Shown here: one piece after another, positions 11,002 to 20,249 of the stretch
Position numbering within the stretch: position 1 is the stretch's first letter
How the letters are laid out: each line of letters opens with the position of its first letter
NCBI RefSeq assembly: GCF_010993735.1
Contig: NZ_WQNI01000002.1
Span: 310,001 to 374,000 of the forward strand
DNA length: 64,000 nt
Reading direction: 5' to 3'
From: Chelativorans alearensis
GTDB lineage: Bacteria > Pseudomonadota > Alphaproteobacteria > Rhizobiales > Rhizobiaceae
Made by a program: the position numbers and the translations under genes
Notes under the pieces: model-generated
What the model was told of the DNA's origin: nothing
Seen by the model: only the letters and a program-made list of their open reading frames with translations
Database searches by the model: none

Positions 11002-11931
11002 ATGCAAACGGATGTGGTGAGGATTGGAACGCGCGGCAGCGCCCTGGCGCTGGCCCAGGCGGCGGAAACGCGGGCGCGGTTGATGGCGGCGCACGGGCTG
11101 CCGGAGGGCGCGTTCGAGATCGTCGTCATCCGCACCTCGGGCGACCGTATCCAGGACCGGCCCTTGTCCGAGGCTGGCGGCAAGGGGCTTTTCACCAAGG
11201 AGATCGAGGAGGCGCTGATTGACGGGCGCATCGATCTTGCCGTGCATTCCTCCAAGGATATGCCGACCCTCCTGCCGGAGGGGCTGGAGATTTCCGCCTT
11301 CCTGGAGCGTGAGGACGTGCGCGACGCCTTCATCGGCCGGCGGGTGAAGCGGCTCGAGGACCTGCCGCGGGGAGCCAAGCTCGGCACCTCCTCGCTGCGC
11401 CGCCAGGCGCTGGCGCTGAGGCTGAGGCCCGACCTCGACGTCGGCATCTTCCGCGGCAACGTGCAGACGCGGCTCAGGAAGCTGGAAGAGGGCGTTGCCG
11501 AGGGCACGCTCCTGGCGCTCGCCGGGCTGAAGCGGCTGAAGCTGGAGCATGTGGCGAGCGCCGTCATGGATCCCGCCACCTTTCCGCCGGCGCTGGGGCA
11601 GGGGGCGATCTGCATCGAGAGCCGCATCGGCGATGGGCGCATCCTGCCGCTGGTGAAGGCGATCCACCACGAGGCGACGGGGTTCGCCCTTATCTGCGAG
11701 CGGGCCTTCCTCGCCACGCTCGACGGCTCCTGCCGCACGCCGATCGCCGGGCTGGCAAAGGTTAAGGGCGGCAGGGTCGGCTTCACCGGCATGATCCTGA
11801 CACCGGACGGGCGCGAGGCGCATGAGATCGCCGGCGAGGGCGAGGTAGCGGATGCGGCGAAGGTCGGCGCCGAGGCGGGCGCGCGCATCCGCGAGAAGGC
11901 GGGGAGCCACTTTTTCCAGGGCTGGGAATGA
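11002..11931 (+). CDS. hemC: Porphobilinogen deaminase (hydroxymethylbilane synthase)
   Basis: Condenses four porphobilinogens into hydroxymethylbilane on the way to heme. It is 309 aa. [14 protein letters not shown] opens the protein, the substrate Asp/Arg region is HSSKDMPT and GTSSLRRQA, and the dipyrromethane-cofactor cysteine is Cys244 in [11 protein letters not shown]. It heads the hemC-hemD-Mic60-hemY cluster; hemD starts four bases after its stop. Confidence 0.97.
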   Translation: MQTDVVRIGTRGSALALAQAAETRARLMAAHGLPEGAFEIVVIRTSGDRIQDRPLSEAGGKGLFTKEIEEALIDGRIDLAVHSSKDMPTLLPEGLEISAFLEREDVRDAFIGRRVKRLEDLPRGAKLGTSSLRRQALALRLRPDLDVGIFRGNVQTRLRKLEEGVAEGTLLALAGLKRLKLEHVASAVMDPATFPPALGQGAICIESRIGDGRILPLVKAIHHEATGFALICERAFLATLDGSCRTPIAGLAKVKGGRVGFTGMILTPDGREAHEIAGEGEVADAAKVGAEAGARIREKAGSHFFQGWE

Positions 11932-11934
11932 GGG

Positions 11935-12651
11935 ATGCGGTGTGTCCTCGTCACACGGCCTGAGCCCGGCGCCTCGCGCACGGCGGCTCGGTTGAAGGCG
12001 CTGGGCTTCGCGCCGGTTGTCCTGCCGCTGACGAAGATAGAACCCTTAAGGCCAAGCGCGCCGCCGGCGGCCGGGCAATCGAATGCGGTGGCGATCTCCA
12101 GCGCCAATGCCGTGCGCCACGCACCGGCCGATCTTCTGCGGAAGATCGCGGACCTGCCCACTTATGCGGTTGGCGAGAGGACTGGGGCGGCGGCGCGGGA
12201 AGCGGGGCTCACGGTCACGGACGCCGGCGCCGGGGATGCGGAAAAGCTCGTTCAGCGCATCGCCGGCGGCGTGGAGCCCGGCGGCCGCGTGCTCGTCCTC
12301 GCCGGGCGGGTGCGCCGCGGGACGCTGGAGCGAGGGCTTTCTGAAGCCGGATTTGCGGTCGAGGTCGTCGAGACCTACGACACGCTGCCGCTCCCGCCGT
12401 CGCCGGGGGAGATCGATGCGGCGTTTGGCAGCGCCCCCATCGATGCGGTGCTTTTCTACTCCGCCGCGGCGGCGGAGGCGTTTGGGCGTCTCGTCGAGCC
12501 TGCCGCCGCGGGATTGTCCGAAGGCGCTGTCTTTATTGCCATTTCCGCGCGCGTCGCAGAGCGCCTGCCCGCGGCCTCGCGGGGCCGGGTATCCATTGCA
12601 GCGGAACCGACCGAGGAGGCGATGTTTTCCCTGATCGAGGCAGGAATGTAA
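11935..12651 (+). CDS. hemD: Uroporphyrinogen-III synthase
   Basis: Closes hydroxymethylbilane with D-ring inversion to give uroporphyrinogen III. It is 238 aa. The family is poorly conserved: the N-terminal [28 protein letters not shown] in the middle, and [10 protein letters not shown] near the C-terminal domain fit HemD. The identification leans strongly on its place directly behind hemC and ahead of the mitofilin/hemY pair. Confidence 0.92.
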   Translation: MRCVLVTRPEPGASRTAARLKALGFAPVVLPLTKIEPLRPSAPPAAGQSNAVAISSANAVRHAPADLLRKIADLPTYAVGERTGAAAREAGLTVTDAGAGDAEKLVQRIAGGVEPGGRVLVLAGRVRRGTLERGLSEAGFAVEVVETYDTLPLPPSPGEIDAAFGSAPIDAVLFYSAAAAEAFGRLVEPAAAGLSEGAVFIAISARVAERLPAASRGRVSIAAEPTEEAMFSLIEAGM

Positions 12652-12743
12652 TGCCGGCCTCTTCTCATGCCCTTTCCGTGTGCTAGGGAAGGTGCTGCGC
12701 CGCACAAGCGGACAAGAACTGGAACTGCCAGCGGAGCTGCCTG

Positions 12744-14120
12744 ATGGCCAAGACACCGAGGACGCGCCACTCCAGAACCAAGCGGGAGGCGGTGACGATC
12801 GATCTCGAAGCCGACGAAGTGAAGCGCGAATCGGAAGAAGCCGGGGGCGCAGCCGAGCCCGCCCAGGAGCCAGCCGAAGAAGGCAAGGCTGAGGCGGCGG
12901 CGGAAAACGTAGAATCCTGGTTCTCGGACAGGCAAGAGGGCGATGTCGCCGGCGCCGCGGACGAAGCCCCGATGGGCGAAGCGGATGCCGCCGAGACGGC
13001 CGACGCCGGCGCGTGGGACGAACCCGTTTCCGAGCCCCCGCCCGCCGGGCAACGCCCGGGCGGTGGGGCCGGCCGCGCGCTGGCGGCGGGTGTAGCCGGC
13101 GGCGTCATCGCGCTGGTCCTTGCCGGTGGCCTGCAATGGGCGAACGTGCTGCCCGTTCCGGGCGCGCCCGAGGATATCCGGGATCCGGCCGTGGACGGCC
13201 TCCGTCAGGACGTCGAGGCGATGCGCGGCGAGATCGCGCGGCTGCGCGAGGCGGCCTCGGCGGGCCCATCCGACGATACGGTGGAAGAGGCGCTGGCCGA
13301 GCCGCGCCGGCAGATCGCCGAGCTTCGCGAGACGGTGTCTTCGCTGCAGGAAAGCGTCTCCTCGGGCGGGGCGGGCGAGGCAGCCGGCCTCCAAGCGCTC
13401 GATACGCGCCTCTCCGGCCTGGAAAGCCAGTTGGCAAGCCTTTCCGAAACGGCCGGGCAGGCGGGTGCCGGCGATGCATCGGCCGAACGGCTGGAGGCTC
13501 TTCAATCGGCCGTCGAGGATGTCCGCGAGGCGGCCTCCGCCAACGCACAGCGGCTCGATGCGCTCACCGGCGACCTGCAAGCGCTCTCCGAAAAGGTGGC
13601 GAGCCAGGACGAGGGGCCGCGGCTGGCGCTGGTGGTCGCGGCATCGGCGTTGCGCTCGGCGGTGGAGCGGGGCGAGCCCTTCGCCGGCGAACTGGAGACC
13701 TATTCCGCCCTGGCGCCCAATGCGCCCGAGCTCGAGCCGCTGCGGCAATATGCCGACGCGGGCATCCCCACCCGCGCTGCGCTTGCCGAGGAGGCGCCGG
13801 CCGCGGCTTCGCGCATCGCCGCGGTGGCATCCGCCCCGCCCGCGGAGGCCGGCTTCTTCGATCGGCTGATGGCGAGCGCGCGCTCTGCCGTTACGGTGCG
13901 CCCCGTGGGCGAGGTCGAGGGCGATACGCCGGAGGCCATCGCCGCGCGCATGGAAGCCGCCGTCGTTAAGGGCGACTACGCCGAAGCGCTCGCCGAATAC
14001 GAGACCCTGCCGCCCGAGGCGCAGGGGGCCGCAAGCGGCTTCGCCGAGAGGCTGCGCGCCAGACAGGCGGCGGACCGGATCCTCGAACAGGCGCTTTCCG
14101 ATGCGCTGAAGCCGGCCTGA
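12744..14120 (+). CDS. Mic60/mitofilin-like inner-membrane protein
   Basis: Alphaproteobacterial homolog of mitochondrial Mic60, the crista-junction protein that bends and tethers inner membrane. It is 458 aa. Layout: an acidic low-complexity N-terminus (1-110), one transmembrane helix at about 112-134, a long coiled coil (about 150-290) rich in Leu/Glu heptads, and a C-terminal helical mitofilin-like domain (about 340-450). The gene order hemC-hemD-mic60-hemY is the known alphaproteobacterial context. The start has GGAG seven bases upstream. The low-complexity part is not diagnostic; assignment rests on architecture plus context. Confidence 0.85.
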   Translation: MAKTPRTRHSRTKREAVTIDLEADEVKRESEEAGGAAEPAQEPAEEGKAEAAAENVESWFSDRQEGDVAGAADEAPMGEADAAETADAGAWDEPVSEPPPAGQRPGGGAGRALAAGVAGGVIALVLAGGLQWANVLPVPGAPEDIRDPAVDGLRQDVEAMRGEIARLREAASAGPSDDTVEEALAEPRRQIAELRETVSSLQESVSSGGAGEAAGLQALDTRLSGLESQLASLSETAGQAGAGDASAERLEALQSAVEDVREAASANAQRLDALTGDLQALSEKVASQDEGPRLALVVAASALRSAVERGEPFAGELETYSALAPNAPELEPLRQYADAGIPTRAALAEEAPAAASRIAAVASAPPAEAGFFDRLMASARSAVTVRPVGEVEGDTPEAIAARMEAAVVKGDYAEALAEYETLPPEAQGAASGFAERLRARQAADRILEQALSDALKPA

Positions 14121-14132
14121 GGAAGGGCGCTC

Positions 14133-15743
14133 ATGTTTCGCATTCTTTTCTTTCTCGTCGTCGTCTTCCTGCTCGGCCTCGGCTTTGCCTGGCTGGCCGA
14201 GCGGCCGGGCGACCTGGTGATCACCTTCGGCGGATATCGCTACGAGGTGACGCTGATGGTGGCGGCGGTGCTGGTGGTGGCGGTCGTTGCCGTGGTGATG
14301 ATCGTGTGGTGGCTGGTCCGCAGCATCTGGAACAGCCCCTACGCGGTGGCGCGCTACTTTCGCGTGCGCCGGCGCGACCGGGGCTACCAGGCGCTTTCCA
14401 CCGGCATGATCGCCGCCGGCGCCGGCGACGGCGGCCTCGCCCAGCGCATGGGCAAGCAGGCGGCCAAGCTGATCTCCTCGGACCAGGAGCCGCTCATCCA
14501 CCTGCTCGACGCGCAAGCGGCCCTGCTCGAAGGCGACCATGAGGCGGCGCGAAAGAAATTCGCCGCCATGGCGGACGACCCGGAGACGCGCCTTCTGGGG
14601 CTGCGCGGGCTTTATCTGGAGGCAGAGCGGCTGGGCGAGCGGGAGGCGGCCCGCCACTATGCCGCGCGGGCGGCCACCCAGGCGCCGCAGCTCGGCTGGG
14701 CGGTGAAAGCCACGCTCGAAGCCAAGACCGAGGAGGGCGACTGGCCGGGCGCGCTGGCGCTCGTCGAGGCGCAGAAGGCCGCGCACAAGGCCGACCGCGA
14801 AAAGCAGGCGCGCCGCCGCGCCGTCCTTCTCACCGCGCAAGCGATGGAGCAGCTCAGCACCGACCCCACCGCGGCGCGCGCGGCGGCGCTGGAGGCCAAC
14901 CGCCTGCAGCCGGATTTCGTGCCGGCGGCGGTGACGGCGGCGCGCGCCCTGTTCCGGGAAAACGACCTGCGCCGCGGCTCGAAGGTGCTGGAAGCGGTGT
15001 GGAAACAAGAGCCGCACCCCGAGGTGGCGGACCTTTACGTGCACGCGCGGCCGGGCGATTCCACGCACGACCGGCTGGCGCGGGCGAAGCGGCTCTCGCG
15101 GCTGAAGCCGAACCATGTGGAATCGGAACTGGTGGTGGCGCGTGCCGCGCTCGATGCCGGCGAGTTCAAGGAGGCACGCGCCGCGGCCGAGGCTGCCGTG
15201 CGCATCGCCCCGCGCGAGGGCGCCTTCCTGCTTCTGGCCGATATCGAGGAGGCGGAGACCGGCGACCAGGGCCGCGTGCGCCATTGGCTCGCCAAGGCCG
15301 TGCGCGCCCCGCGCGATCCGGCCTGGGTGGCCGACGGCGTCGTGTCCGAACGCTGGGCACCCGCCTCGCCGGTGACCGGGCAATTGGACGCCTTCGCGTG
15401 GCGTGTCCCGGTGGAGCGGCTGGGCCAGGTGGTGGAAGGTGAAGAGGCGCTCGCGGCGCTGCCGGCCTTGGCCGCACGGCCTGCCGAGGCCGAGGCCGTC
15501 GTGACGGTCGATGCCGAGCCCGTTCCTTCCCCGCCGGCCGAAGAGGAGGCGCCGGCCAAGCCGGATGACGCGCCGCGTGTGCCGGAGAAAGCGGTCCCGC
15601 CTGCCGATGGAAGCGGCGAGGGCGGCGAAAGACCGGCGGTGCCGGACGAGCCCACCGAGGAACGGCCGCCGATCCCCGATGATCCCGGTGTAGAACCGGA
15701 CGAGGCAAAGCCGAACGGGTCTTCCCGTTTCCGGCTGTTTTGA
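14133..15743 (+). CDS. hemY: HemY N-terminal domain / TPR membrane protein
   Basis: Inner-membrane protein encoded with heme genes; despite the name it is not protoporphyrinogen oxidase, and its exact role is unknown. It is 536 aa. Two N-terminal helices (2-22 and 41-65) are followed by the HemY_N segment (AVARYFRVRRRDRGYQALSTGM), then TPR-like helices to about residue 440 and a Pro/Glu-rich tail. It starts 12 bases after the Mic60 stop with GGAAGG upstream. Confidence 0.9.
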   Translation: MFRILFFLVVVFLLGLGFAWLAERPGDLVITFGGYRYEVTLMVAAVLVVAVVAVVMIVWWLVRSIWNSPYAVARYFRVRRRDRGYQALSTGMIAAGAGDGGLAQRMGKQAAKLISSDQEPLIHLLDAQAALLEGDHEAARKKFAAMADDPETRLLGLRGLYLEAERLGEREAARHYAARAATQAPQLGWAVKATLEAKTEEGDWPGALALVEAQKAAHKADREKQARRRAVLLTAQAMEQLSTDPTAARAAALEANRLQPDFVPAAVTAARALFRENDLRRGSKVLEAVWKQEPHPEVADLYVHARPGDSTHDRLARAKRLSRLKPNHVESELVVARAALDAGEFKEARAAAEAAVRIAPREGAFLLLADIEEAETGDQGRVRHWLAKAVRAPRDPAWVADGVVSERWAPASPVTGQLDAFAWRVPVERLGQVVEGEEALAALPALAARPAEAEAVVTVDAEPVPSPPAEEEAPAKPDDAPRVPEKAVPPADGSGEGGERPAVPDEPTEERPPIPDDPGVEPDEAKPNGSSRFRLF

Positions 15744-15873
15744 TGAGCGGGCCGGGACGGTTGGGAACCTTGGCGATCATTTTTTCTTTATCAGCCATGG
15801 CAAGCGCAAAAAACGCGCTTGTGCGGCCTGCCGCCTGTCCGCAACATATCCACGATGAGTCCATAGGAATTCG

Positions 15874-16347
15874 ATGTTCGACCGTATCCTCTCCTTTCTG
15901 AAAGACCTGCCGGCAGGCGGCGATACCTCGCGGCACCTCGACGCGGACGACCCGCGCGTGGCCGCCGCCGCCCTGCTCATCCACGTGATGGCGGCCGACG
16001 GCGAGCGCAGCGCGGACGAGCAGGCGCGGCTGAAGAAGACGCTGTCACAGGCCTATCACCTGCACGGCGCGGAGCTTAAGGCGCTGATGAAGGCCGGCGA
16101 GGAGGCCGAGGCCGATGCGGTCGATCTCTACACCTTCACCAGTGTCCTGAAGCGGCATCTCGACGAGGATGCACGGGCCGAGTTCATCCGGCTGATGTGG
16201 GAGATCGTCTTCGCCGACGGTGAGATGCACGAACTGGAGGACAACCTCGTCTGGCGCGTGGCCGAGTTGATCGGCGTCGATACGCGTACACGCGTCAACA
16301 TGCGCCAGCGCGTGCAGAAAACGGAAGATGGGGAAGGGGACGAGTAG
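15874..16347 (+). CDS. TerB-family (tellurite-resistance-like) protein
   Basis: A 157 aa all-helical protein matching the TerB/DjlA-N fold: AAALLIHVMAADGERSADEQARL (residues about 31-53) and IRLMWEIVFADGEMHELEDNLVWRVAELIGV (about 110-140) each contain the acidic ADGE-like turn proposed to bind metal. Despite the family name a tellurite role is not implied. AGGA lies six bases before ATG 15874. The gap to hemY is 130 bp, so it may have its own promoter. Confidence 0.85.
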   Translation: MFDRILSFLKDLPAGGDTSRHLDADDPRVAAAALLIHVMAADGERSADEQARLKKTLSQAYHLHGAELKALMKAGEEAEADAVDLYTFTSVLKRHLDEDARAEFIRLMWEIVFADGEMHELEDNLVWRVAELIGVDTRTRVNMRQRVQKTEDGEGDE

Positions 16348-16355
16348 CCGCGAAG

Positions 16356-17141
16356 ATGGCCAGGGGGACCGATAAGAAAATCCTGATCGTGCTGCATCAG
16401 GAGATGTCGAGCCCTGGCCGGGTCGGCCAGCTTCTGCAGCGCAACGGCTTCACGCTCGATATCCGCCGCCCGCCCCTGGGCGATCCCCTGCCCGAGACCC
16501 TTGCCGAGCACGAGGGCGCCGTCATCTTCGGCGGGCCGATGAGCGCCAACGACCATGACGACTTCGTGCGGCGCGAGACGGAATGGCTTTCCGTGCCGCT
16601 CAAGGAGGAGAAGCCCTTTCTCGGCATCTGCCTCGGCGCGCAGATGCTCGTCAACCACCTGGGCGGGCAGGTGAAGAGCCACGACGATGGCCTGGTGGAG
16701 ATCGGCTGGTATCCGCTCAAGGCCACCGAGGAGGGGCGGCGGCTCACGCACTGGCCGGAGATGGTCTACCAGTTCCACCGCGAAGGTTTCTCGCTGCCCG
16801 CAGGCGCCTCCCTTCTGGCCACCGCCGACCACTATCCCAACCAGGCCTTCCGCTACGGCCGCAACGCCTGGGGCATTCAGTTCCACGCCGAGCTGACGCG
16901 GGCGATGATGCAGCGCTGGGTGGTGCACGGTGCACACCGCTTCGTGCTGCCCGGCGCCCAGCAGGGCCGCGACCATCTGGGCGGCCGCCTCATCTGGGAC
17001 ACGCACCTGAAGCAATGGCTGGTCGGCTTCCTCGACCTCGTCTTCGGCTGCGGGGCGGAAGAGCGCGTGACGGCGGGGGATGAAGCAGAGGCGCAAAAGC
17101 CCGCCGGGCGGCGCCAGGTCGGCCGGCGGGGCGTGGCGTAG
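16356..17141 (+). CDS. Class I glutamine amidotransferase (GMP-synthase-like)
   Basis: A stand-alone triad amidotransferase of 261 aa. The nucleophile elbow is GICLGAQ with Cys92; the catalytic His is His177 in GIQFHAEL. The rest of the protein has no synthetase domain, so the ammonia acceptor is unknown; relatives are annotated as GuaA-like or gamma-glutamyl hydrolase-like. It follows the TerB gene by eight bases and probably shares its transcript. The C-terminal 30 residues are basic and non-conserved in appearance. Confidence 0.85.
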   Translation: MARGTDKKILIVLHQEMSSPGRVGQLLQRNGFTLDIRRPPLGDPLPETLAEHEGAVIFGGPMSANDHDDFVRRETEWLSVPLKEEKPFLGICLGAQMLVNHLGGQVKSHDDGLVEIGWYPLKATEEGRRLTHWPEMVYQFHREGFSLPAGASLLATADHYPNQAFRYGRNAWGIQFHAELTRAMMQRWVVHGAHRFVLPGAQQGRDHLGGRLIWDTHLKQWLVGFLDLVFGCGAEERVTAGDEAEAQKPAGRRQVGRRGVA

Positions 17142-17232
17142 ACCCAACTGCGGGTTATTGTGCCCAAAACCTCACTTCCGCGTTACGGCGGCTCACGCTA
17201 TTCTGAAGATCCTGGGATGGAGATTTTGTAGC

Positions 17233-17763
17233 ATGGCGAAGCTTGTCTTCGGAATGAACCAGTCCTTGGACGGCTACGTCGACCACATGGCGTTTGCGCC
17301 AGGCCCCACGCTCTTCCGCCACTTCATAGAGCAGGCGCGTGAGCAGACCGGCAGCGTGTATGGTCGCCGCTTGTACGAGGTCATGCGTTATTGGGACGAG
17401 GATCATCCCGAGTGGGACGCGGAGGAACGCGACTTCGCGGCGGCGTGGCGGGAGCAACACAAGTGGGTCGTGTCGCGCTCGTTGAAGTCGGTCGGAGCCA
17501 ACGCCACACTTGTCTCGGATGACGTGGAGGCGGTGATACGCAGGCTCAAGGCCCAACGCGTCGGGGAGATTCAAGTCGGCGGACCAGACCTGGCGCGAAG
17601 CCTGACCGAACTTGGTCTCGTTGACGAGTATCGAATCTACCTCCACCCCGTGGTGCTTGGTCGCGGCAAGCCATTCTTCGCCGGTCCCCGGCCGCCGCTC
17701 CGCCTTGTGGCCAGCGATCTGATGGGCGAAGACGTGATCAGGTTGACCTACGTTCCCGCTTAA
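17233..17763 (+). CDS. Dihydrofolate reductase family (RibD C-terminal-like) protein
   Basis: A 176 aa protein of the RibD-C/DHFR-like fold seen in stand-alone 'YyaP/YwjB' proteins: FGMNQSLDGYVD at the start, GRRLYEVMRYW in the middle, IQVGGPDLARSL, and LHPVVLGRGKPFF near the end. The NADPH-binding fold is recognisable but the substrate is unknown. ATG 17233 begins at the family start; an in-frame opening to 17080 overlaps the amidotransferase and is unlikely. It has a slightly lower GC feel than its neighbours and borders the gene-free stretch, so it may be an acquired gene. Confidence 0.82.
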   Translation: MAKLVFGMNQSLDGYVDHMAFAPGPTLFRHFIEQAREQTGSVYGRRLYEVMRYWDEDHPEWDAEERDFAAAWREQHKWVVSRSLKSVGANATLVSDDVEAVIRRLKAQRVGEIQVGGPDLARSLTELGLVDEYRIYLHPVVLGRGKPFFAGPRPPLRLVASDLMGEDVIRLTYVPA

Positions 17764-18489
17764 TCCCGCAACCCGCCCGCGCGGGGTAGGGATGACGCGC
17801 GTGGCGGCGGCACCCTTCACCTCAGCCGGCGATGCCTCGCCTGCGCGGGGATAAATTTCCGCACCCTCAAAAAACATTCGTTCCAAAACAATCGCTTATC
17901 ATTTTTTTGCTCCCCCCAACCGCGCATTTTATCCCCGCTGCCCAAGCCGCCCTTATCCTGTGCCCGTCCCTCCCGCGGGAACGTGGATCGCGACGGCGGT
18001 CTCGCGGGGAGGGGCCGGCGCCTCCGGCGGGCCGCTAGCGTGGCGGCCGGCCCGGGGAGGCTCCGCCCAAGGGTTCCCCTGCCGCCACTACGGGCGGCGC
18101 GTGCCGGACGGTGCACTTTAAAAGGGAGCCGGGGAGACGGGGGCGCGGAGCGCCCTGTCGTGGAAGGCTCAAAGCCTTCCGGATCCGGCTTCGTGGAAGC
18201 GGAACGGGCGGAGACTTAAGAACGCCGGACGGGCGGCCCGAGGGTCGCGAAAAAAAATTGACTGGCGACACGAAGGCCGCCCGTCTTCCCGGTTCTTTGA
18301 CATAGCCCGGCTTCGGATGAAGCGCGGCAACGGATAGGCACGTCCTTCGCCAGGAAAGGCGGGGCGCTCGCGGATCCCCTCCCCATCCTGAACTTGTTGA
18401 AGGGGAGTGGAGCCGCCATCGCCGCGCCCTCCCCAATTCACAACGCCGATTGCAACCGCCTGCCACTGGCGCGGCCCCTGCGTCCGGCC
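17764..18489. other. Gene-poor intergenic stretch, about 0.7 kb
   Basis: No convincing coding frame is present: the open frames lack start signals and family features. Visible structure: GC-rich inverted repeats at about 18000-18110; a perfect 11 bp inverted repeat GACGGGCGGCC (18229-18239) with its complement at 18275-18285, enclosing an A8 run and TTGACT (18258-18263); GGTTCTTTGACAT at about 18291-18303, resembling the boxA antitermination element of rRNA leaders; and palindromic element copy B at 18379-18407. RNase P RNA, tmRNA and SRP RNA signatures were looked for and not seen. Confidence 0.5.
18379..18407 (+). repeat. Palindromic element copy B (intergenic)
   Basis: Arms CTCCCC (18379-18384) and GGGGAG (18402-18407) enclose ATCCTGAACTTGTTGAA. 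The loop matches copy A in ftsY with a few changes, while the stem has a different but complementary sequence. Confidence 0.75.
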
Positions 18490-18500
18490 TATATTGCGTC

Positions 18501-18656
18501 TGCGGTCTGCGCCTCGCGACAGGAAATCATATCCCCGGGGCCTTATCGATCCTTAAGGGAGCTGTCCCTGGCCTCGCTCGTGGGCTTGGCTATACGGCGC
18601 CCACCTACTTTGTAGGTTCCCGGGATCGACATTCCATCGGTTGCGTGGATCGCATC
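18501..18656 (+). ncRNA. ssrS: 6S RNA
   Basis: Candidate 6S RNA, the regulator that mimics an open promoter and binds the housekeeping sigma70 holoenzyme. The ends TGCGGTCTGCGC (18501-18512) and GCGTGGATCGCA (18643-18654) pair over 12 positions (three G-U), forming the closing stem. A short hairpin with ACCTAC/GTAGGT arms sits at about 18603-18617, a long interrupted helix occupies the middle, and TCTTTT follows the 3' end. A TATATT -10-like hexamer (18490-18495) lies six bases upstream. Size about 155 nt and position directly before the 5-formyl-THF cyclo-ligase gene match the conserved ssrS-ygfA arrangement. Confidence 0.75.
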
Positions 18657-18760
18657 TTTTCCCTTCTCCCCTGTCGCCCTCCTTCGCCTGCATGTCGTCT
18701 CTCGGCCTTCCCGCCGAGCGAACGGCCCCCTATTGTCCCGGGCGTTGAGAGGATCGGCGG

Positions 18761-19348
18761 ATGGCAGTGACGGCACGTGAGACGAAGAGGGTGTTGAGGG
18801 GCGAGGCGCTGGCGCGGCGCGATGCGCTCGATCCAAGGTGGCGGGTCGAGGCTTCGCTCGGCTTTGCCGCGTGGGTGGAGGAGATTGCGCCAAGGCCTGG
18901 AGCGGTGGTGTCCGGCTTCTGGCCCATGCGCTCGGAGGTCGATGTGCGGCCGCTGATGGCGGCGCTCGCCGACAGGGGCGCGCGGCTCTGCCTGCCGGCG
19001 ATCCTCGACAAGACCACCATCGTCTTCCGCGAATTGGTGCGCGGGGCGCCGCTCATCGACATGGGCTTCGGCACACGAGGGCCGGGCGAGGAAGCGGCGG
19101 TGCTGGAGCCGGAATTGATGCTGGTGCCGCTGGCCGCCTTCGACAGGCGCGGCCACCGCATCGGCTACGGCGCGGGCTATTACGACCGGGCGATCGCGCG
19201 CATCAAGGAGAACGGCGCGGCGCCGCGCCTCATCGGCATCGCCTTCGACTGCCAGGAGGTGGCCCGGGTGCCGGACGAGACGCATGACGTCGTCATTCCG
19301 GAAATCCTCACCGAAAGCGGCTTGCGCCGCTTCCCCCCATCCCTGTAA
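18761..19348 (+). CDS. 5-formyltetrahydrofolate cyclo-ligase
   Basis: ATP-dependent conversion of 5-formyl-THF to 5,10-methenyl-THF. It is 195 aa. The N-terminal basic helix (KRVLRGEALARRDAL), GFWPMRSEVDVRPLM, LMLVPLAAFDRRGHRIGYGAGYYDR (substrate/ATP loop, about residues 125-149) and the end IGIAFDCQEV are diagnostic. GAGAGGA lies upstream of ATG 18761. The link with 6S RNA upstream is widespread in proteobacteria (ygfA). The next gene starts nine bases downstream. Confidence 0.95.
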   Translation: MAVTARETKRVLRGEALARRDALDPRWRVEASLGFAAWVEEIAPRPGAVVSGFWPMRSEVDVRPLMAALADRGARLCLPAILDKTTIVFRELVRGAPLIDMGFGTRGPGEEAAVLEPELMLVPLAAFDRRGHRIGYGAGYYDRAIARIKENGAAPRLIGIAFDCQEVARVPDETHDVVIPEILTESGLRRFPPSL

Positions 19349-19357
19349 GAGCGGGCA

Positions 19358-20182
19358 ATGCGACTTCTTTTCCTTGGCGACATGGTCGGGCGCACCGGCC
19401 GCACAGCGGTTTGGCAAAAACTGCCCGGCATGATCTCCGACTTCAACCTCGATTTCGTGGTTGTGAACGGCGAGAACGCGGCGGGCGGCTTCGGTATCAC
19501 CGAGGAGATCTTCCGCGAAACGCTCAATGCCGGCGCCGATGTGGTGACCACGGGCAACCATGTCTGGGACCAGCGCGAGGCACTGAGCTTCGCCCCCTAC
19601 GAAGAGCGTTTCTTAAGGCCGGCCAACTTCCCCAAGGGCACGCCGGGCCGGGGCTCCGGGCTTTTCATCGCCAGGAACGGCGCCCGCGTGCTGGTGGCAA
19701 ACATCATGGGCCGCGTCTTCATGCATCCCGATCTGGACGACCCCTTCCGCGCCGCCGAGGAGGAGCTTGCCGCATGCCCGCTCGGCGAGCAGGCGGACGC
19801 CGTGCTGATTGATTTTCACGCCGAGGCGACGTCGGAGAAGATGTGCTTCGGCCATTTCGTCGATGGGCGGGCGAGCGCGGTGATCGGCACCCACACGCAT
19901 CAGCCGACGGCCGACCATCAGATCCTCAATGGCGGCACGGCCTACATCTCCGACGCCGGCATGTGCGGCGACTACGATTCCTCGCTGGGGATGGAAAAGG
20001 AGGAGCCGCTCAACCGCTTCATCGCCAAGGTGCCCAAGGGGCGCTTCGAGGCGGCGACGGGGCCTGCGACGCTGTGCGGCGTCGGCCTGGAAATCTCCGA
20101 CCGTACGGGGCTTGCGGAAAAGATTGCGCCGCTCAGGCTGGGCCCGAGGCTGGAGGAGACGATCCCCGCTTTCTGGCGTTGA
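19358..20182 (+). CDS. ymdB: YmdB-family metallophosphoesterase (TIGR00282)
   Basis: Calcineurin-like phosphodiesterase of 274 aa. Metal ligands are recognisable in order: GDMVGRTGR (Asp8), [24 protein letters not shown] and [10 protein letters not shown]. Bacterial homologs hydrolyse 2',3'-cyclic nucleotides or cAMP. It follows the cyclo-ligase gene closely, so both may lie on the transcript behind 6S RNA. Confidence 0.93.
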   Translation: MRLLFLGDMVGRTGRTAVWQKLPGMISDFNLDFVVVNGENAAGGFGITEEIFRETLNAGADVVTTGNHVWDQREALSFAPYEERFLRPANFPKGTPGRGSGLFIARNGARVLVANIMGRVFMHPDLDDPFRAAEEELAACPLGEQADAVLIDFHAEATSEKMCFGHFVDGRASAVIGTHTHQPTADHQILNGGTAYISDAGMCGDYDSSLGMEKEEPLNRFIAKVPKGRFEAATGPATLCGVGLEISDRTGLAEKIAPLRLGPRLEETIPAFWR

Positions 20183-20249
20183 CGGCTGTGGGAGGCGGCC
20201 CTACCTGTGCGAGGCTTTTGCCTTTTCATCAAGAAGGACGGTTGCCGCC

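Noticed and set aside
12456-15383. 975-codon open frame on the minus strand across hemD, Mic60 and hemY
   Set aside because: A high-GC shadow of three well-supported plus-strand genes; the translation is Arg/His/Gly-rich with no recognisable domain or start signal.
17900-18300. RNase P RNA, tmRNA or SRP RNA in the GC-rich gene-free stretch
   Set aside because: The hallmark conserved strings of each (the P4 region, the tmRNA ends, the SRP GGAAG tetraloop region) were not seen.
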